Assembly (NCBI RefSeq): GCF_003634555.1
Contig: NZ_RBKS01000001.1
Coordinates: 868,001 to 932,000 of the forward strand
Length of the DNA stretch: 64,000 nt
From: Frondihabitans australicus
GTDB lineage: Bacteria; Actinomycetota; Actinomycetes; Actinomycetales; Microbacteriaceae
Reading direction: 5' to 3'
Below are positions 8,151 to 17,888 of this stretch, piece by piece. The stretch's first letter is position 1. Each line of letters begins with the position of its first letter. The notes beneath the pieces were generated by a model. The model saw only the letters and a list, made by a program, of their open reading frames with translations. It had not been told where the DNA came from and made no database searches. The translations under genes and the position numbers were made by a program.

Positions 8151-9383
8151 ATGGCCGTCTATCTCGACCACGCGGCGACAACCCCCATGCTGCCCGAGGC
8201 GATCCAGGCCTACACCGCCGCGCTCTCGACCGTCGGGAACCCCTCGTCCATCCACAGCGACGGGCAGAACGCCAAGCGGGTGCTCGAGGAGGCACGAGAG
8301 ACGGTCGCCGCCTCCCTCGGCTGCGACCCGATCGAGGTCGTGTTCACCTCGGGCGGCACCGAATCGGTGAACCTCGCGGTGAAGGGACTCTGGTGGGCCC
8401 GGCAGGAGGGGCCGGTGAAGCGCCCCCGGATCCTGGTGCCCGGAGGCGAGCACCACGCGACCGTCGACACCGTCGAGTGGCTCGAGCGGTACGAGGGCGC
8501 CGTCATCGACTGGCTGCCCGTCGACGCCTACGGCCGCATCGTGCTCTCGGCGCTCGCCGCGGCGCTGGAGGCGCACGACGACGTCGCGCTCGTGACGTTC
8601 CTCTGGGTGAACAACGAGGTCGGGACGATCCAGCCCGTCGACGAGATCGTGGCGCTCGCCGCCGCCCACGGCGTGCCGACGCACTGCGACGCGGTGGCGG
8701 CGTACGGCCAGGTGCCCCTCGACTTCCGCTCGATCGGCCTCGACGCGCTGAGCGTGTCGGCGCACAAGGTGGGCGGCCCCATCGGGATCGGAGCCCTCGT
8801 GCTGTCGCGCGCGGCGACGGTGGTGCCGCTGATCCACGGCGGCGGCCAGCAGCGCCAGGTGCGCAGCGGCACGCAGGACGCCCCGGCGGCCGTGGCGTTC
8901 GCGGTGGCCGCCCGGCACGCGTCGCGCCCCGAGAGCGCGGGGGAGTACGCCCGGCTGCGCGATCGCGTCGTCGACGGCGTTCTGGCGAGGGTGCCGTCCG
9001 CGATCCTGCGAGGAGACCCGGTCGACCGGCTGCCCGGCAACGCGCACTTCACCTTCCCGGGCTGCGAGGGCGACTCTCTGCTGTTCCTCTTGGATGCGGC
9101 GGGCGTCTCGGTGTCGACCGGGTCGGCGTGCCAGGCGGGGATCCCCGAGGCGTCGCACGTGCTCCTCGCCATGGGGCTCTCGGATGACGAGGCCCGCGGA
9201 GCGCTCCGGATCACGGTGGGGCACTCGACGACCGACGCCGATGTCGACGCGTTCCTCGACGCCCTGCCCGACGCCGTGGCGCGTGCGACGAGGGCGGGCT
9301 ACGCGGCGCGCGAGACGCGCCTGAGCGGCACCCACGCGCAGACGCCGCAGAGCACCGCGACTCCGACGAACGCGGCCAGGTAG
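8151..9383 (+). CDS. cysteine desulfurase (NifS/IscS-like)
   Basis: PLP enzyme of 410 aa that takes sulfur from cysteine for Fe-S cluster or thionucleoside synthesis. It starts with the typical YLDHAATTPM, has the GGEHHATVDT histidine region, the PLP lysine in SVSAHKVGGPIGIGALV, and the active-site cysteine in STGSACQAGIPEASH. The ATG has AGGAGG nine bases upstream. The last 25-30 residues (rich in T, Q and A) look non-conserved and run 85 bp into the convergent MFS gene. In actinobacteria such a gene often precedes mnmA; here it stands alone. IscS-like versus NifS-like cannot be decided. Confidence 0.93.
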   Translation: MAVYLDHAATTPMLPEAIQAYTAALSTVGNPSSIHSDGQNAKRVLEEARETVAASLGCDPIEVVFTSGGTESVNLAVKGLWWARQEGPVKRPRILVPGGEHHATVDTVEWLERYEGAVIDWLPVDAYGRIVLSALAAALEAHDDVALVTFLWVNNEVGTIQPVDEIVALAAAHGVPTHCDAVAAYGQVPLDFRSIGLDALSVSAHKVGGPIGIGALVLSRAATVVPLIHGGGQQRQVRSGTQDAPAAVAFAVAARHASRPESAGEYARLRDRVVDGVLARVPSAILRGDPVDRLPGNAHFTFPGCEGDSLLFLLDAAGVSVSTGSACQAGIPEASHVLLAMGLSDDEARGALRITVGHSTTDADVDAFLDALPDAVARATRAGYAARETRLSGTHAQTPQSTATPTNAAR

Positions 9384-10483
9384 CCGACCACGGGGGCGAG
9401 CGCCGCCAGGATCATCGGCAGGAAGAACCCGGCGTAGCTCACCGAGTAGAAGATCGCGGTCAGCCCGGCGAGGTCGTTCCCGTCGGCCATCGCCTGCACC
9501 GCCGACAGCCCGGCCACCATGCACAGGCCGTAGCCGGCGCCGAAGATCGGAGCGGCGACGAGCACGGCCGCGATCGACGAGTCGAGGGCGGCGGCGACCA
9601 GGATCACGGCGCCGATCCCGGCGAGTGCCACCCCGACGGTTCCCGACCGACCGTGCAGGGCCCGGTCGATGGCCGCGAACGCGAGCTGCACGGACGTCCC
9701 GACGCCGAGCGTGATGACGGTGGCGAGGGTCGCGAAGGCGACGTCGAGGTGCCCGGTCCGAGCCGTCACGAGACTCGGCCCCACGGCGAAGGCGAGAGCG
9801 GAGGCCCCGAAGATCCACGGCGCGATGGGGAGGACTCGGCGCAGGAACACGCCCCGGATCGCCGGGCGGATCCGGACGTCGCCGATGATCGCCGTGATCG
9901 ACGGGTCCGGCTGCCGGGTCTCGGCGGCTCCCAGGACGACCACCAGGCCGACGAGCGTCGCGGCGATCTGGACCGCATACGGCAGGATCGTCGGCCACGG
10001 CCCCCACTGAGCGAGTACGCCCGCCACACCCGCCCCGCCGCCGAAGCCGAGCGAGAGCGTGATCGACGCACGTCGCGCCCCCGCCTGACCCTGCCCGCTC
10101 GCCTCGGAGAGCTCCTTGATCCAGCTCGATCCGACGACCATCGCCACGGCGACGCTCACGCCGCTGAGGAACCGGCCCGCGCACATGCCGGCGATCGTGG
10201 AGCTTCCGAGGGCCAGGATCACGCTGCCCGCGATGCCGATCGGCAGCCCGGCGAGCATGATCCGCCTGCGGCCCCACCGGTCGGACCACGTGCCGGCGAG
10301 CAGGAACCCGGGAACGAGGCCGATGACGTAGACGGCGAGGAAGAGGTCGACCTGCACCTGGTCGTACCCGTCGATCGACCGGTACATGAGCATGAGAGGG
10401 ATGAAGTGGTTTCCGCCCCAGGCCAGCGCCGCCACCGCCGGGGCCACTCGGAGGAAGCCGCGAGGGTCGTCGGTTCGGGTCAC
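9299..10483 (-). CDS. MFS transporter
   Basis: About 394 residues with roughly 12 hydrophobic segments. The cytoplasmic loop motif [16 protein letters not shown] between helices 2 and 3 is the signature of the major facilitator superfamily. Substrate unknown. The frame opens at 10522, but that extension ([13 protein letters not shown]) is encoded by a duplicated 27-bp unit and looks non-coding, so the GTG at 10483 ([10 protein letters not shown]) is preferred. Its 3' end overlaps the cysteine desulfurase by 85 bp in convergent orientation, and it is divergent from prfB. Confidence 0.85.
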   Translation of the reverse strand: MTRTDDPRGFLRVAPAVAALAWGGNHFIPLMLMYRSIDGYDQVQVDLFLAVYVIGLVPGFLLAGTWSDRWGRRRIMLAGLPIGIAGSVILALGSSTIAGMCAGRFLSGVSVAVAMVVGSSWIKELSEASGQGQAGARRASITLSLGFGGGAGVAGVLAQWGPWPTILPYAVQIAATLVGLVVVLGAAETRQPDPSITAIIGDVRIRPAIRGVFLRRVLPIAPWIFGASALAFAVGPSLVTARTGHLDVAFATLATVITLGVGTSVQLAFAAIDRALHGRSGTVGVALAGIGAVILVAAALDSSIAAVLVAAPIFGAGYGLCMVAGLSAVQAMADGNDLAGLTAIFYSVSYAGFFLPMILAALAPVVGYLAAFVGVAVLCGVCAWVPLRRVSRAA

Positions 10484-10535
10484 GCCACCAGCCTGGCACG
10501 CTCCGCCGGCGCCACCAGCCATGCACGCTCCGCCG
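10484..10535. repeat. 27-bp tandem duplication upstream of prfB
   Basis: Two copies of a 25-base unit (10484-10508 and 10511-10535) beginning GCCACCAGCC and ending GCACGCTCCGCCG, differing at two bases and separated by GC. They lie between the MFS start and the prfB -10 hexamer and could affect promoter spacing. Confidence 0.7.
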
Positions 10536-10537
10536 AC

Positions 10538-10543
10538 TAGACT
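10538..10543 (+). promoter_or_regulatory. -10-like hexamer TAGACT of prfB
   Basis: TAGACT ends eight bases before the prfB ATG; no Shine-Dalgarno is present, so the message is probably leaderless. Confidence 0.5.
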
Positions 10544-10551
10544 CGAAAACC

Positions 10552-11658
10552 ATGATCGAGCTCGACTTCTCCGACCGGATCGCGGCCCTGCGCTCCACCT
10601 TCGCCGACATCTCCGCCGTGGTCGGCCCGGAGCGCCTCGAGGCGGAGATCGCCGACCTCGAGAAGCAGGCGAGCGACCCCGAGCTCTGGAACGACACCGA
10701 GAACGCCCAGAAGGTGACGTCGGCGCTCAGCCACCGCAAGTCCGAGCTCGAGAAGATCACCACGACCGCGCAGCGGCTCGACGACCTCGAGGTGCTCGTC
10801 GAGCTCGCGAACGAGGGCGACGACCAGGAGTCCGCCGACGAGGCGACCGCCGAGCTGGCGAGCATCCAGAAGATGATGGACACCCTCGAGGTCCAGACCC
10901 TCCTCGACGGCGAGTACGACCCGCGCCCCGCGGTCATCACGATCCGGTCGGGCGCCGGCGGCGTCGACGCCGCCGACTTCGCCGAGATGCTGCTGCGCAT
11001 GTACCTCCGGTACGCCGAGCAGCACGGCTTCAAGACCACGGTGATGGACACCAGCTATGCCGAAGAGGCGGGCATCAAGTCGGCCACGTTCGAGGTCGAC
11101 GCACCCTACGCCTTCGGCACGCTCAGCGTCGAGGCCGGCACGCACCGCCTCGTGCGGATGTCGCCGTTCGGCGCGGCCGGCAAGCGCCAGACCAGCTTCG
11201 CCGCCGTCGAGGTGATCCCGCTCATGGAGGAGACGGAGTCGATCGACATCCCCGAGAACGACATCCGCGTCGACGTCTTCCGCTCCTCCGGCCCCGGCGG
11301 CCAGTCCGTCAACACGACCGACTCCGCCGTCCGCATCACCCACCTGCCCACGGGCACGGTCGTGTCGATGCAGAACGAGAAGAGCCAGATCCAGAACCGC
11401 GCCGCGGCGATGCGCGTGCTGCAGTCGCGCCTGCTCCTGCTCAAGCGCGAGGAAGAGAACGCGAAGAAGAAAGAGCTCGCCGGCAACATCACGGCGTCGT
11501 GGGGCGACCAGATCCGCTCCTATGTGCTCGCGCCGTACCAGATGGTCAAAGACCTCCGGTCGGAGTACGAGGTCAACAACCCGTCGAACGTGTTCGACGG
11601 CGACCTCGACGGGTTCCTGTCGGCGGGCATCCGCTGGCGGAAGCGCAAGGAAGACTAA
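10552..11658 (+). CDS. prfB: peptide chain release factor 2
   Basis: RF2 recognises UGA and UAA stop codons and triggers peptide release. The 368 residues include the SPF stop-codon-reading tripeptide ([10 protein letters not shown], near 205) that distinguishes RF2 from RF1, and the catalytic GGQ in [15 protein letters not shown]. The frame is continuous from the ATG: there is no in-frame UGA near codon 25, so the autoregulatory frameshift known from E. coli prfB is absent. It is followed by ftsE, ftsX, smpB and ssrA, a conserved actinobacterial order. Confidence 0.98.
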   Translation: MIELDFSDRIAALRSTFADISAVVGPERLEAEIADLEKQASDPELWNDTENAQKVTSALSHRKSELEKITTTAQRLDDLEVLVELANEGDDQESADEATAELASIQKMMDTLEVQTLLDGEYDPRPAVITIRSGAGGVDAADFAEMLLRMYLRYAEQHGFKTTVMDTSYAEEAGIKSATFEVDAPYAFGTLSVEAGTHRLVRMSPFGAAGKRQTSFAAVEVIPLMEETESIDIPENDIRVDVFRSSGPGGQSVNTTDSAVRITHLPTGTVVSMQNEKSQIQNRAAAMRVLQSRLLLLKREEENAKKKELAGNITASWGDQIRSYVLAPYQMVKDLRSEYEVNNPSNVFDGDLDGFLSAGIRWRKRKED

Positions 11659-11761
11659 GTCTCTTCGATCCTGCGACCGGGTCGCGCTGTCGGCACGTTC
11701 CCAGGCGATTCCGAGGCTCGCCCGGGAGGCGCGCCTCCTGCCGTTTCGGCTGTACCCCGCC

Positions 11762-11767
11762 TAGTCT
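11762..11767 (+). promoter_or_regulatory. -10-like hexamer TAGTCT of ftsE
   Basis: TAGTCT lies nine bases before the ftsE ATG, so ftsEX probably has its own leaderless promoter in the 118-bp gap after prfB. Confidence 0.45.
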
Positions 11768-11776
11768 TGCCCCGTC

Positions 11777-12597
<821 letters not shown>

Positions 12598-12601
<4 letters not shown>

Positions 12602-13512
12602 GGCTCGGGCTCGTCTTCAGTGAGGTCGGCCAGGGCCTCCGCCGCAACCTCTCGATGGTCATCTCCGTCGTGCTGGTCACCTTCATCTCGCTCACCTTCG
12701 TCGGCGTCGCCGTGCTGATGCAGATGCAGATCAACCAGATGAAGGGGTATTGGTACGACAAGGCGCAGGTTGCCGTCTACCTGTGCACCGACACCGACAC
12801 GACCGGCAACTGCACCGGAGCCAAGGCCACCACCGACCAGGAGGCGCAGGTCAAGGCGCAGCTCCAGTCGACGACCCTGTCGCCCTATATCAAGAAGTTC
12901 TACTTCCAGGACCAGCAGCAGGCCTACGACGAGTTCAAGAGGCAGTTCGCGAACAGCCCGGCCACGGAGTTCGTGCAGCCGTCGTACCTCAACGAGACGT
13001 TCTGGGTGAACCTCAAGAACCCGTCGCAGTCCGACGTGCTCATCGAGGCGCTGTCGAACCAGGCCGGAGTGCAGAGCGTCGTCGACCAGAGGGGCTACCT
13101 CCAGCCGATCTTCGCCGTCCTCAATGCGGCGAGCTACACGGCCATCGGCATCGCGGTTCTGATGCTGATCGCGGCCGTGCTTCTGATCGCCACCACCATC
13201 AGGCTGTCGGCGTTCTCGAGACGCCGAGAGCTCGGCATCATGAGACTCGTCGGGGCGTCGAACCGTTTCATCCAGACGCCGTTCATCCTCGAGGGGGTGA
13301 TCGCAGCGCTCGTGGGATCGGTTCTCGCCGGAGGGGCGATCTACCTCATCGTGCGGTTCTTCGTGCGCGACTACCTCGCGGCGTCGTTCGCCTCCACGCC
13401 GTTCGTCGGCATGAACGCGACCGTGTTCGTGGTGCCGCTGCTGATCGTCATCGGCGCGGTGCTCGCCGCGCTGTCGGCGAACGTCGCGATCCGGCGGTAC
13501 CTCAAGGTCTGA
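12598..13512 (+). CDS. ftsX: cell division protein FtsX
   Basis: Membrane partner of FtsE, 304 aa. One N-terminal transmembrane helix (about 20-45) is followed by an extracytoplasmic loop (about 50-175) with two cysteines in its first part ([10 protein letters not shown]). Three further helices in the C-terminal part follow, around the conserved [14 protein letters not shown] coupling segment. The extracytoplasmic loop is the part expected to bind a RipC-type hydrolase. Translationally coupled to ftsE. Confidence 0.96.
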
Positions 13513-13531
13513 CGCCGGCGCCACCGCCCTC

Positions 13532-13537
13532 TATACT
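13532..13537 (+). promoter_or_regulatory. -10 box TATACT of smpB
   Basis: TATACT, the most canonical -10 in the window, 51 bases before the smpB ATG. Unlike its neighbours, smpB has a leader and a Shine-Dalgarno (GGGAGG, 13577-13582). Confidence 0.55.
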
Positions 13538-13588
13538 GGGAGGCTGCCCTGATCGGGGCGGAGCGACAGCGACAGCGGGAGGCACAGC

Positions 13589-14083
13589 ATGGCGAAAGCG
13601 CCGTCCGAGAGGGACAGAGGCGAGAAGGTCGTCGCCACGAACCGGCGCGCCCGCTTCGACTATCTGATCGACGACACGTACGAGGCCGGCATCGTCCTCA
13701 CCGGCACCGAGGTCAAGGCGCTGCGACAGGGTCGGGCCTCGCTCGTCGACGGCTACGGTTACATCGACGACTCCGGCGAGATGTGGCTCGACGCCGTCCA
13801 CATCCCCGAGTACACCGAGGGCACCTGGAACAACCACTCGCCGCGCCGCAAGCGGAAGCTGCTGCTCCACAAGGCTCAGATCGTCAAGATCAGCCACAAG
13901 ACGAAAGAGGGCGGCTACACGCTCGTCCCGCTGCGCATCTACTTCGCCGACGGCCGGGCCAAGGTCGAGCTCGCCGTCGCGAAGGGCAAGAAGGAGTACG
14001 ACAAGCGCCAGACGCTGCGCGAGCGCACCGACCGTCGCGAGGCCGAGCGGGCGATGTCGTCTCGACGCAACATGGGCGACTGA
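13589..14083 (+). CDS. smpB: SsrA-binding protein SmpB
   Basis: Small basic protein (164 aa) that binds tmRNA and places it in the A site of stalled ribosomes. Typical features are [35 protein letters not shown], the [11 protein letters not shown] segment, and a basic C-terminal tail rich in [21 protein letters not shown] that folds into the mRNA channel. The ATG has GGGAGG six bases upstream. The tmRNA gene follows 90 bp downstream, so both parts of the rescue system are adjacent. Confidence 0.98.
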   Translation: MAKAPSERDRGEKVVATNRRARFDYLIDDTYEAGIVLTGTEVKALRQGRASLVDGYGYIDDSGEMWLDAVHIPEYTEGTWNNHSPRRKRKLLLHKAQIVKISHKTKEGGYTLVPLRIYFADGRAKVELAVAKGKKEYDKRQTLRERTDRREAERAMSSRRNMGD

Positions 14084-14085
14084 GC

Positions 14086-14091
14086 TAGACT
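14086..14091 (+). promoter_or_regulatory. -10-like hexamer TAGACT upstream of ssrA
   Basis: TAGACT just after the smpB stop and 82 bases before the mature tmRNA 5' end. It would give a precursor needing 5' processing by RNase P. Inferred. Confidence 0.4.
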
Positions 14092-14173
14092 GAATGGCCC
14101 GCTTCGGCGGCACGAGGTTCGGCTCACAGCCGGGCGAGCACAACTCCACAGCGCACGACAGAAGGCCCAGCAT

Positions 14174-14550
14174 GGGGATGATCGGTTTCGACATTGCCTG
14201 TATGCGAACGAGAAGCGGGCCGAGGATGTGGGGTTATCTCGTAAACGCTCCCCGCAAAACAATAAGTGCCAATAAAAAGAGCACTGACTTCGCTCTCGCT
14301 GCGTAAGCAGTAGAGCCCTAAAAGTCCGTCAGACCGGTGACCGTTCTCTAACCGGATCCTGGCGTCAGCTAGAGAACTCGCTGCACGGTTGCGTCACAGG
14401 GCCGCGCGGGACTTCCACTGCGACTGGGCTCGTCCACCTAGATGCCGATAGCAAAGGTGGGAGCCGAGCAGAACGAATCAATCGGCTACACCCGTAGAAG
14501 GCGTTCAATCTCAGCAGTGGACGGGGGTTCAATTCCCCCCATCTCCACCA
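14174..14550 (+). ncRNA. ssrA: transfer-messenger RNA (tmRNA)
   Basis: About 377 nt. The 5' end GGGGATGATCGGTTTCGAC matches the tmRNA consensus. The first seven bases pair with CATCTCC before the encoded terminal ACCA, and GGGGGTTCAATTCCCCCC forms the T arm with GTTCAAT. The internal reading frame ends at the TAA at 14304-14306 and encodes a tag ending in TDFALAA, the usual degradation signal. If the resume codon is GCT at 14247 the tag is 19 residues (APRKTISANKK then STDFALAA), but the resume codon is inferred. It works with SmpB, encoded just upstream. Confidence 0.96.
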
Positions 14551-14628
14551 ATTTGTCTTCTGTCGTGCGCTGGTGCGCCCGCCACGCCGGTCCCCGCCCG
14601 GCGCGGGCCTCTCTCGTGCGCTGGCAGT

Positions 14629-14688
14629 CGCGACAAAAAGCGACACCTGCGACGCGTTTAAGCGTCGCAGGTGTCGCTTTTTGTCGCG
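14629..14688. repeat. long perfect palindrome, family 1 copy A (tmRNA/kinase convergent gap)
   Basis: Two 27-base arms pair perfectly around a six-base loop GTTTAA (14656-14661). The arms start C-GCGACAAAAAGCGACAC and continue CTGCGACGC. Copy B lies at 37889-37946 with the same arm except one base, changed on both sides. The element sits between convergent genes and carries a T5 run in its right arm (A5 in the left), so it may act as a bidirectional terminator for ssrA and the kinase gene. Confidence 0.85.
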
Positions 14689-14698
14689 GGGGGACGCG

Positions 14699-15733
14699 CT
14701 AGCGGGCGAGGGGGAGCTCGAAGGCCATCGTCGTGCCCGCGGACGACGTCGACTCGACGCGCACCCGCCCGCCCTGACGCTCGGCGATGTCCCGCACGAG
14801 CGACAGCCCGATGCCGAAGCTCTGCCGGTTGGCCGTCGGCCCGTCGGCCCTCCCGTCGTCGCCGCTCGGCGCCGAGTGCGCGAAGCGGTCGAAGACGCGC
14901 TCCGGGGCGATGCCGGTGATGCCGGGCCCGTCGTCGGCGACGCGCAGGGCGAACGACGCCCCGGCGACGGAGGCCGAGACGCGCACGGTGCCGCCCCGGG
15001 GCGAGTGGCCGATGGCGTTGTCCACGAGGGCGACGGTGCAGCGGCGGAGGGCGGCGGCCGGGATGGCGACCCGCCCTGGCTCCTGCGCCGTGATCTCGAG
15101 CGTGACGCCCCGATCTCGGGCGAGGATCTCGAGCGATCGCACCGCCTCGGCCACCACGGGTGCGGCGTCGATGGCGGCGCTGTCAGCCCGGTCGCCGCCC
15201 GCGGCGAGCAGCAGGTCGTTGACGATGTCGATGAGCGCGCGCGAGTCCGAGCGCAGCTCTGCGACGGTCTGGCGGGTGCTCGCAGGATCAGGAGCGCCGT
15301 CGGCGTCGAGTCTTCTCTGCAGCACCTGGATCCGTGCGTCCAGCACCGCGAGAGGCGTGCGGAGCTCGTGGCTGGCGTCGGCCACGAACTGCCGCTGAAG
15401 CCGCAGCGCTGTGCCGAGCGGCTTGACGGCCCGCCGCGCCACGAACCAGCTCACGAGCCCGGCGAAGACGACCGCGCCCGCGCCGAGGAGCACCAGCGCC
15501 TGCATCACGTCGGACGAGTCGACGTACACGTGGCTGGACGAGTGCTCGAGGTCGATCTGCTCGCGGGGGAGCGCCTGGTGCAGCAGGAACACGATGCCGA
15601 TGACCACGATGCCGAGCACGAGCACGGCGGAGGCCGCCATGATCTGCCAGCCGATGACCAGCGACGCGCGCCGCGTGGCGCGGGCGTCGGGATCGCTCCG
15701 GTCGGCGCGGGGCGACGAGCCGGAGTCTGTCAC
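14699..15733 (-). CDS. sensor histidine kinase
   Basis: Membrane sensor of 344 aa. Two N-terminal helices (about 25-55 and 75-105) bracket a short extracytoplasmic loop of about 25 residues, so it may sense a membrane or small-molecule signal. The H-box is FVADASHELRTPLAVLDARI, with N-box LVDNAIGHSPRGGTVRV, G1 VADDGPGI, and further glycine motifs near the C-terminus. The GTG start overlaps the upstream response-regulator stop as GTGA, so the two are translated together. The signal is unknown. Confidence 0.93.
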   Translation of the reverse strand: MTDSGSSPRADRSDPDARATRRASLVIGWQIMAASAVLVLGIVVIGIVFLLHQALPREQIDLEHSSSHVYVDSSDVMQALVLLGAGAVVFAGLVSWFVARRAVKPLGTALRLQRQFVADASHELRTPLAVLDARIQVLQRRLDADGAPDPASTRQTVAELRSDSRALIDIVNDLLLAAGGDRADSAAIDAAPVVAEAVRSLEILARDRGVTLEITAQEPGRVAIPAAALRRCTVALVDNAIGHSPRGGTVRVSASVAGASFALRVADDGPGITGIAPERVFDRFAHSAPSGDDGRADGPTANRQSFGIGLSLVRDIAERQGGRVRVESTSSAGTTMAFELPLAR

Positions 15734-16413
15734 AGCGACCCCAGCCGGTAGCCGCGCCCGCGCATGGTGAGCACGATCTCCTTCTCGGTCTTGCGACGCA
15801 GGTAGTGGACGTAGGTGTCGACCGTGCCGGGCTTCTCGCCGGCGGGGAAGGCCACGCGCAGCAGGTGCTCGCGCGAGAAGGTCCGCTCGGGCTCGCGGGC
15901 GAGTACCGCCAACACGCCCGACTCGCGCTCTGTGAGCACGACGTGGTCGCCGTAGGGGGAGGTGAGCACGTGCTCCTCCGGTGCGAAGCGCCAGGAGCCG
16001 ATGGGCAGCGTCGACCCGGAGGCGCTGAACGTGCGGGTGAGGGCTCGAAGGCGCGCGAGGAGCTCGTCGAACTCGAACGGCTTGACCAGGTAGTCGTCGG
16101 CGCCGGCGTCGAGACCGTCGACGCGGTCGGCGACGGTGCCGAGGGCCGTGAGCATCAGGATCGGAGACGTCACCCGACCGCGACGGAGCCTCTCGACGAT
16201 GCCGAGCCCCTCGATCGACGGCAGGCGCCGGTCGACCACGAGCACGTCGAAGTCGCCGTCGAGACCGGCGACGAGCCCCTCGCGGCCGTCGACGTGGCGC
16301 GTGACGTCGTACACCTCCGACAGCACCTCCTCGATGAGGGGGCCGAGGCCGGGGTCGTCTTCGATGAGAAGAAGCGTCGGCCGGGCTCCTGCGCCCCTCG
16401 CGTCAGCGTTCAT
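15730..16413 (-). CDS. OmpR/PhoB-type response regulator
   Basis: Transcription factor of 227 aa: an N-terminal receiver (about 12-125) with the acidic pair in LIEDDPG, phospho-acceptor Asp in VLVVDRRLPS, Thr in LMLTALG and Lys in YLVKPFEF, then a C-terminal winged-helix domain with SREHLLRVAF and GTVDTYVHYLRRKTE. It is partner of the kinase that follows in the same operon. A TAGCCT hexamer six bases before the ATG suggests a leaderless start. Target genes are not identifiable; the divergent permease at 16565 is one possibility. Confidence 0.95.
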   Translation of the reverse strand: MNADARGAGARPTLLLIEDDPGLGPLIEEVLSEVYDVTRHVDGREGLVAGLDGDFDVLVVDRRLPSIEGLGIVERLRRGRVTSPILMLTALGTVADRVDGLDAGADDYLVKPFEFDELLARLRALTRTFSASGSTLPIGSWRFAPEEHVLTSPYGDHVVLTERESGVLAVLAREPERTFSREHLLRVAFPAGEKPGTVDTYVHYLRRKTEKEIVLTMRGRGYRLGSL

Positions 16414-16513
16414 GGCCCCAGGCTACCGGGCGGAGAAGGGGCGTCACGGGAGGAGCCTGTCGCGCGCGTTCCCAGAAAGGGCCAAGGCCGCCCGGATCGC
16501 CAGTGCGTCGCAA

Positions 16514-16530
16514 ATACCCCAGGGGGGTAT
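16514..16530. promoter_or_regulatory. CsoR-like operator
   Basis: ATACCCC-AGG-GGGGTAT is a perfect dyad around a G/C tract, the form known for CsoR-family (copper or related) repressors. It overlaps a TATAGG that could be the -10 box, 35 bp before the permease start. No csoR gene lies in this window, so the regulator would act from elsewhere. Family-level match by eye. Confidence 0.6.
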
Positions 16531-16564
16531 AGGGTTCTGGGGAGATGACGGAAGGCTGGTGGAC

Positions 16565-17812
16565 ATGTTCGTGCTCGACGCGATCCTCGACGCGCTGAAG
16601 ATGGCGGGGCTCATGGGGTGGGAGATCCTCTGGCCGCTGCTGCTCGGCTTCACGCTGTCGGGCGTGATCCAGGCCGTGGTGCGCACCGAGCGCATCACGA
16701 AGCTGATGAGCGACGACTCACCTCGGTCGATCTCGGTCGCGACGGGCCTCGGCGCGCTGTCGTCGTCGTGCTCCTACGCCGCCGTCGCCCTGGCGCGGGC
16801 GCTGTTCCGCAAGGGCGCGTCGTTCTCGTCGGCGATGGCCTTCGAGATCGCCTCGACCAACCTCGTCGTCGAGCTGGGCCTCGTCCTCGCGTTCGTGCTC
16901 GGCTGGCAGTTCACGGCGGCCGAGTTCGTGGGCGGGCCGCTCATGATCCTGCTGGTCGCCCTCGGGTTCCGCCTCTGGATGCGGGGCCGGGTCGCCGAGG
17001 CCGCGCGCGAGCAGGCCGACCGCGGGCTCGCCGGCGGCATGGAGGGGCACGCGGCGATGGACATGTCGGTCGCGGGCGACGCGCCGTTCCTCCGCCGTCT
17101 CTTCTCGAAGCCGGGCATCGTGTCGACGTCGCAGTACTTCGTCATGGACTGGGCGTCGGTGCTGCGCGACATCGTGATCGGCCTGCTGATCGCCGGCGCC
17201 TTCGACGCCTGGGTGCCGAAGGAGTGGCTGCAGGCCGTCTTCGCCTCGCACCACCCGGCCGTCTCGTTCGTGATCGGGCCGCTCGTCGGGCCGCTGCTCG
17301 CCGCGGTCTCGTTCGTGTGCTCGGTGGGCAACGTGCCGCTGGCGGCCGTGCTGTGGAACGGCGGCATCTCGTTCGGCGGCGTGGTGTCGTTCGTCTTCGC
17401 CGACCTCATCATCGTGCCGATCATCCTCATCTACCGCAGGTACTACGGCGGGCGGGCGGCCTTCAGGATCACGGCCGTGTTCTACGGGGCGATGGTCGTC
17501 GCCGGCTACATCGTCGAGCTCGTCTTCACGCCCCTCGGGCTCGTGCCGACGGGGCGCGACGTCACGATCCTCGACGCCGGGATCTCGTGGAACTACACCA
17601 CCTGGCTCAACATCGCCTTCCTCGTGATCGCGGCGCTGCTGCTCGTCGTGTTCGTGCGGTCGGGCTCGTGGTCGATGCTGGCGATGATGGGCGGCAGCCC
17701 CGATCAGGAGCACGACCACTCGCACCACGACCACGGTTCGGCGGGTCACGACCACGCCGCGCACGACCACGCCGCGCACGACCACGCTGGTCACGACCAC
17801 TCGCACCCCTGA
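16565..17812 (+). CDS. ArsP/DUF318-type permease with His-rich C-terminal tail
   Basis: Integral membrane protein of 415 aa related to the ArsP_1/DUF318 (UPF0718) permeases. It has about eight to ten helices in two homologous halves, each with a small-residue motif: LGALSSSCSYAAVALARALF in the first and a CSVGNVPLAAVLW segment in the second. The last ~35 residues are an extreme metal-binding tail with repeated HDH, HAAHDH and HAGHDH units. GGAAGG nine bases upstream supports the ATG. The CsoR-like operator in its promoter and the His tail suggest a role in handling a transition metal (copper is the first guess), though family members are best known for organoarsenical export. Confidence 0.82.
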   Translation: MFVLDAILDALKMAGLMGWEILWPLLLGFTLSGVIQAVVRTERITKLMSDDSPRSISVATGLGALSSSCSYAAVALARALFRKGASFSSAMAFEIASTNLVVELGLVLAFVLGWQFTAAEFVGGPLMILLVALGFRLWMRGRVAEAAREQADRGLAGGMEGHAAMDMSVAGDAPFLRRLFSKPGIVSTSQYFVMDWASVLRDIVIGLLIAGAFDAWVPKEWLQAVFASHHPAVSFVIGPLVGPLLAAVSFVCSVGNVPLAAVLWNGGISFGGVVSFVFADLIIVPIILIYRRYYGGRAAFRITAVFYGAMVVAGYIVELVFTPLGLVPTGRDVTILDAGISWNYTTWLNIAFLVIAALLLVVFVRSGSWSMLAMMGGSPDQEHDHSHHDHGSAGHDHAAHDHAAHDHAGHDHSHP

Positions 17813-17817
17813 GGCCT

Positions 17818-17873
17818 CGAGTGGCCCGGAACGTACGCGAGTCCTCGCGGCGGCGTACGTTTCGGGCCACTCG
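17818..17873. repeat. long palindrome, family 2 copy A (permease/fdh convergent gap)
   Basis: Arms of 21 bases (17818-17838 and 17853-17873) start CGAGTGGCCCGG and end CCGGGCCACTCG-like; only one G:T mismatch. The loop contains CGAGTCCTCG, itself a small hairpin. The terminal CGAGTGGC/GCCACTCG is shared with the palindrome at 58255-58319. It is located between convergent stop codons, so it may terminate both transcripts. Confidence 0.8.
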
Positions 17874-17888
17874 GGCAGCGGGGTGTCG

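Noticed and set aside
8070-11051. Upstream extension of the glgX frame to 1681 codons
   Set aside because: Overlaps cysteine desulfurase, MFS and prfB genes; similarity begins only at ATG 8069.
14507-14550. Separate tRNA gene at the CCA end near 14550
   Set aside because: The T arm and acceptor strand belong to the tmRNA; the 5' partner strand is at 14174.
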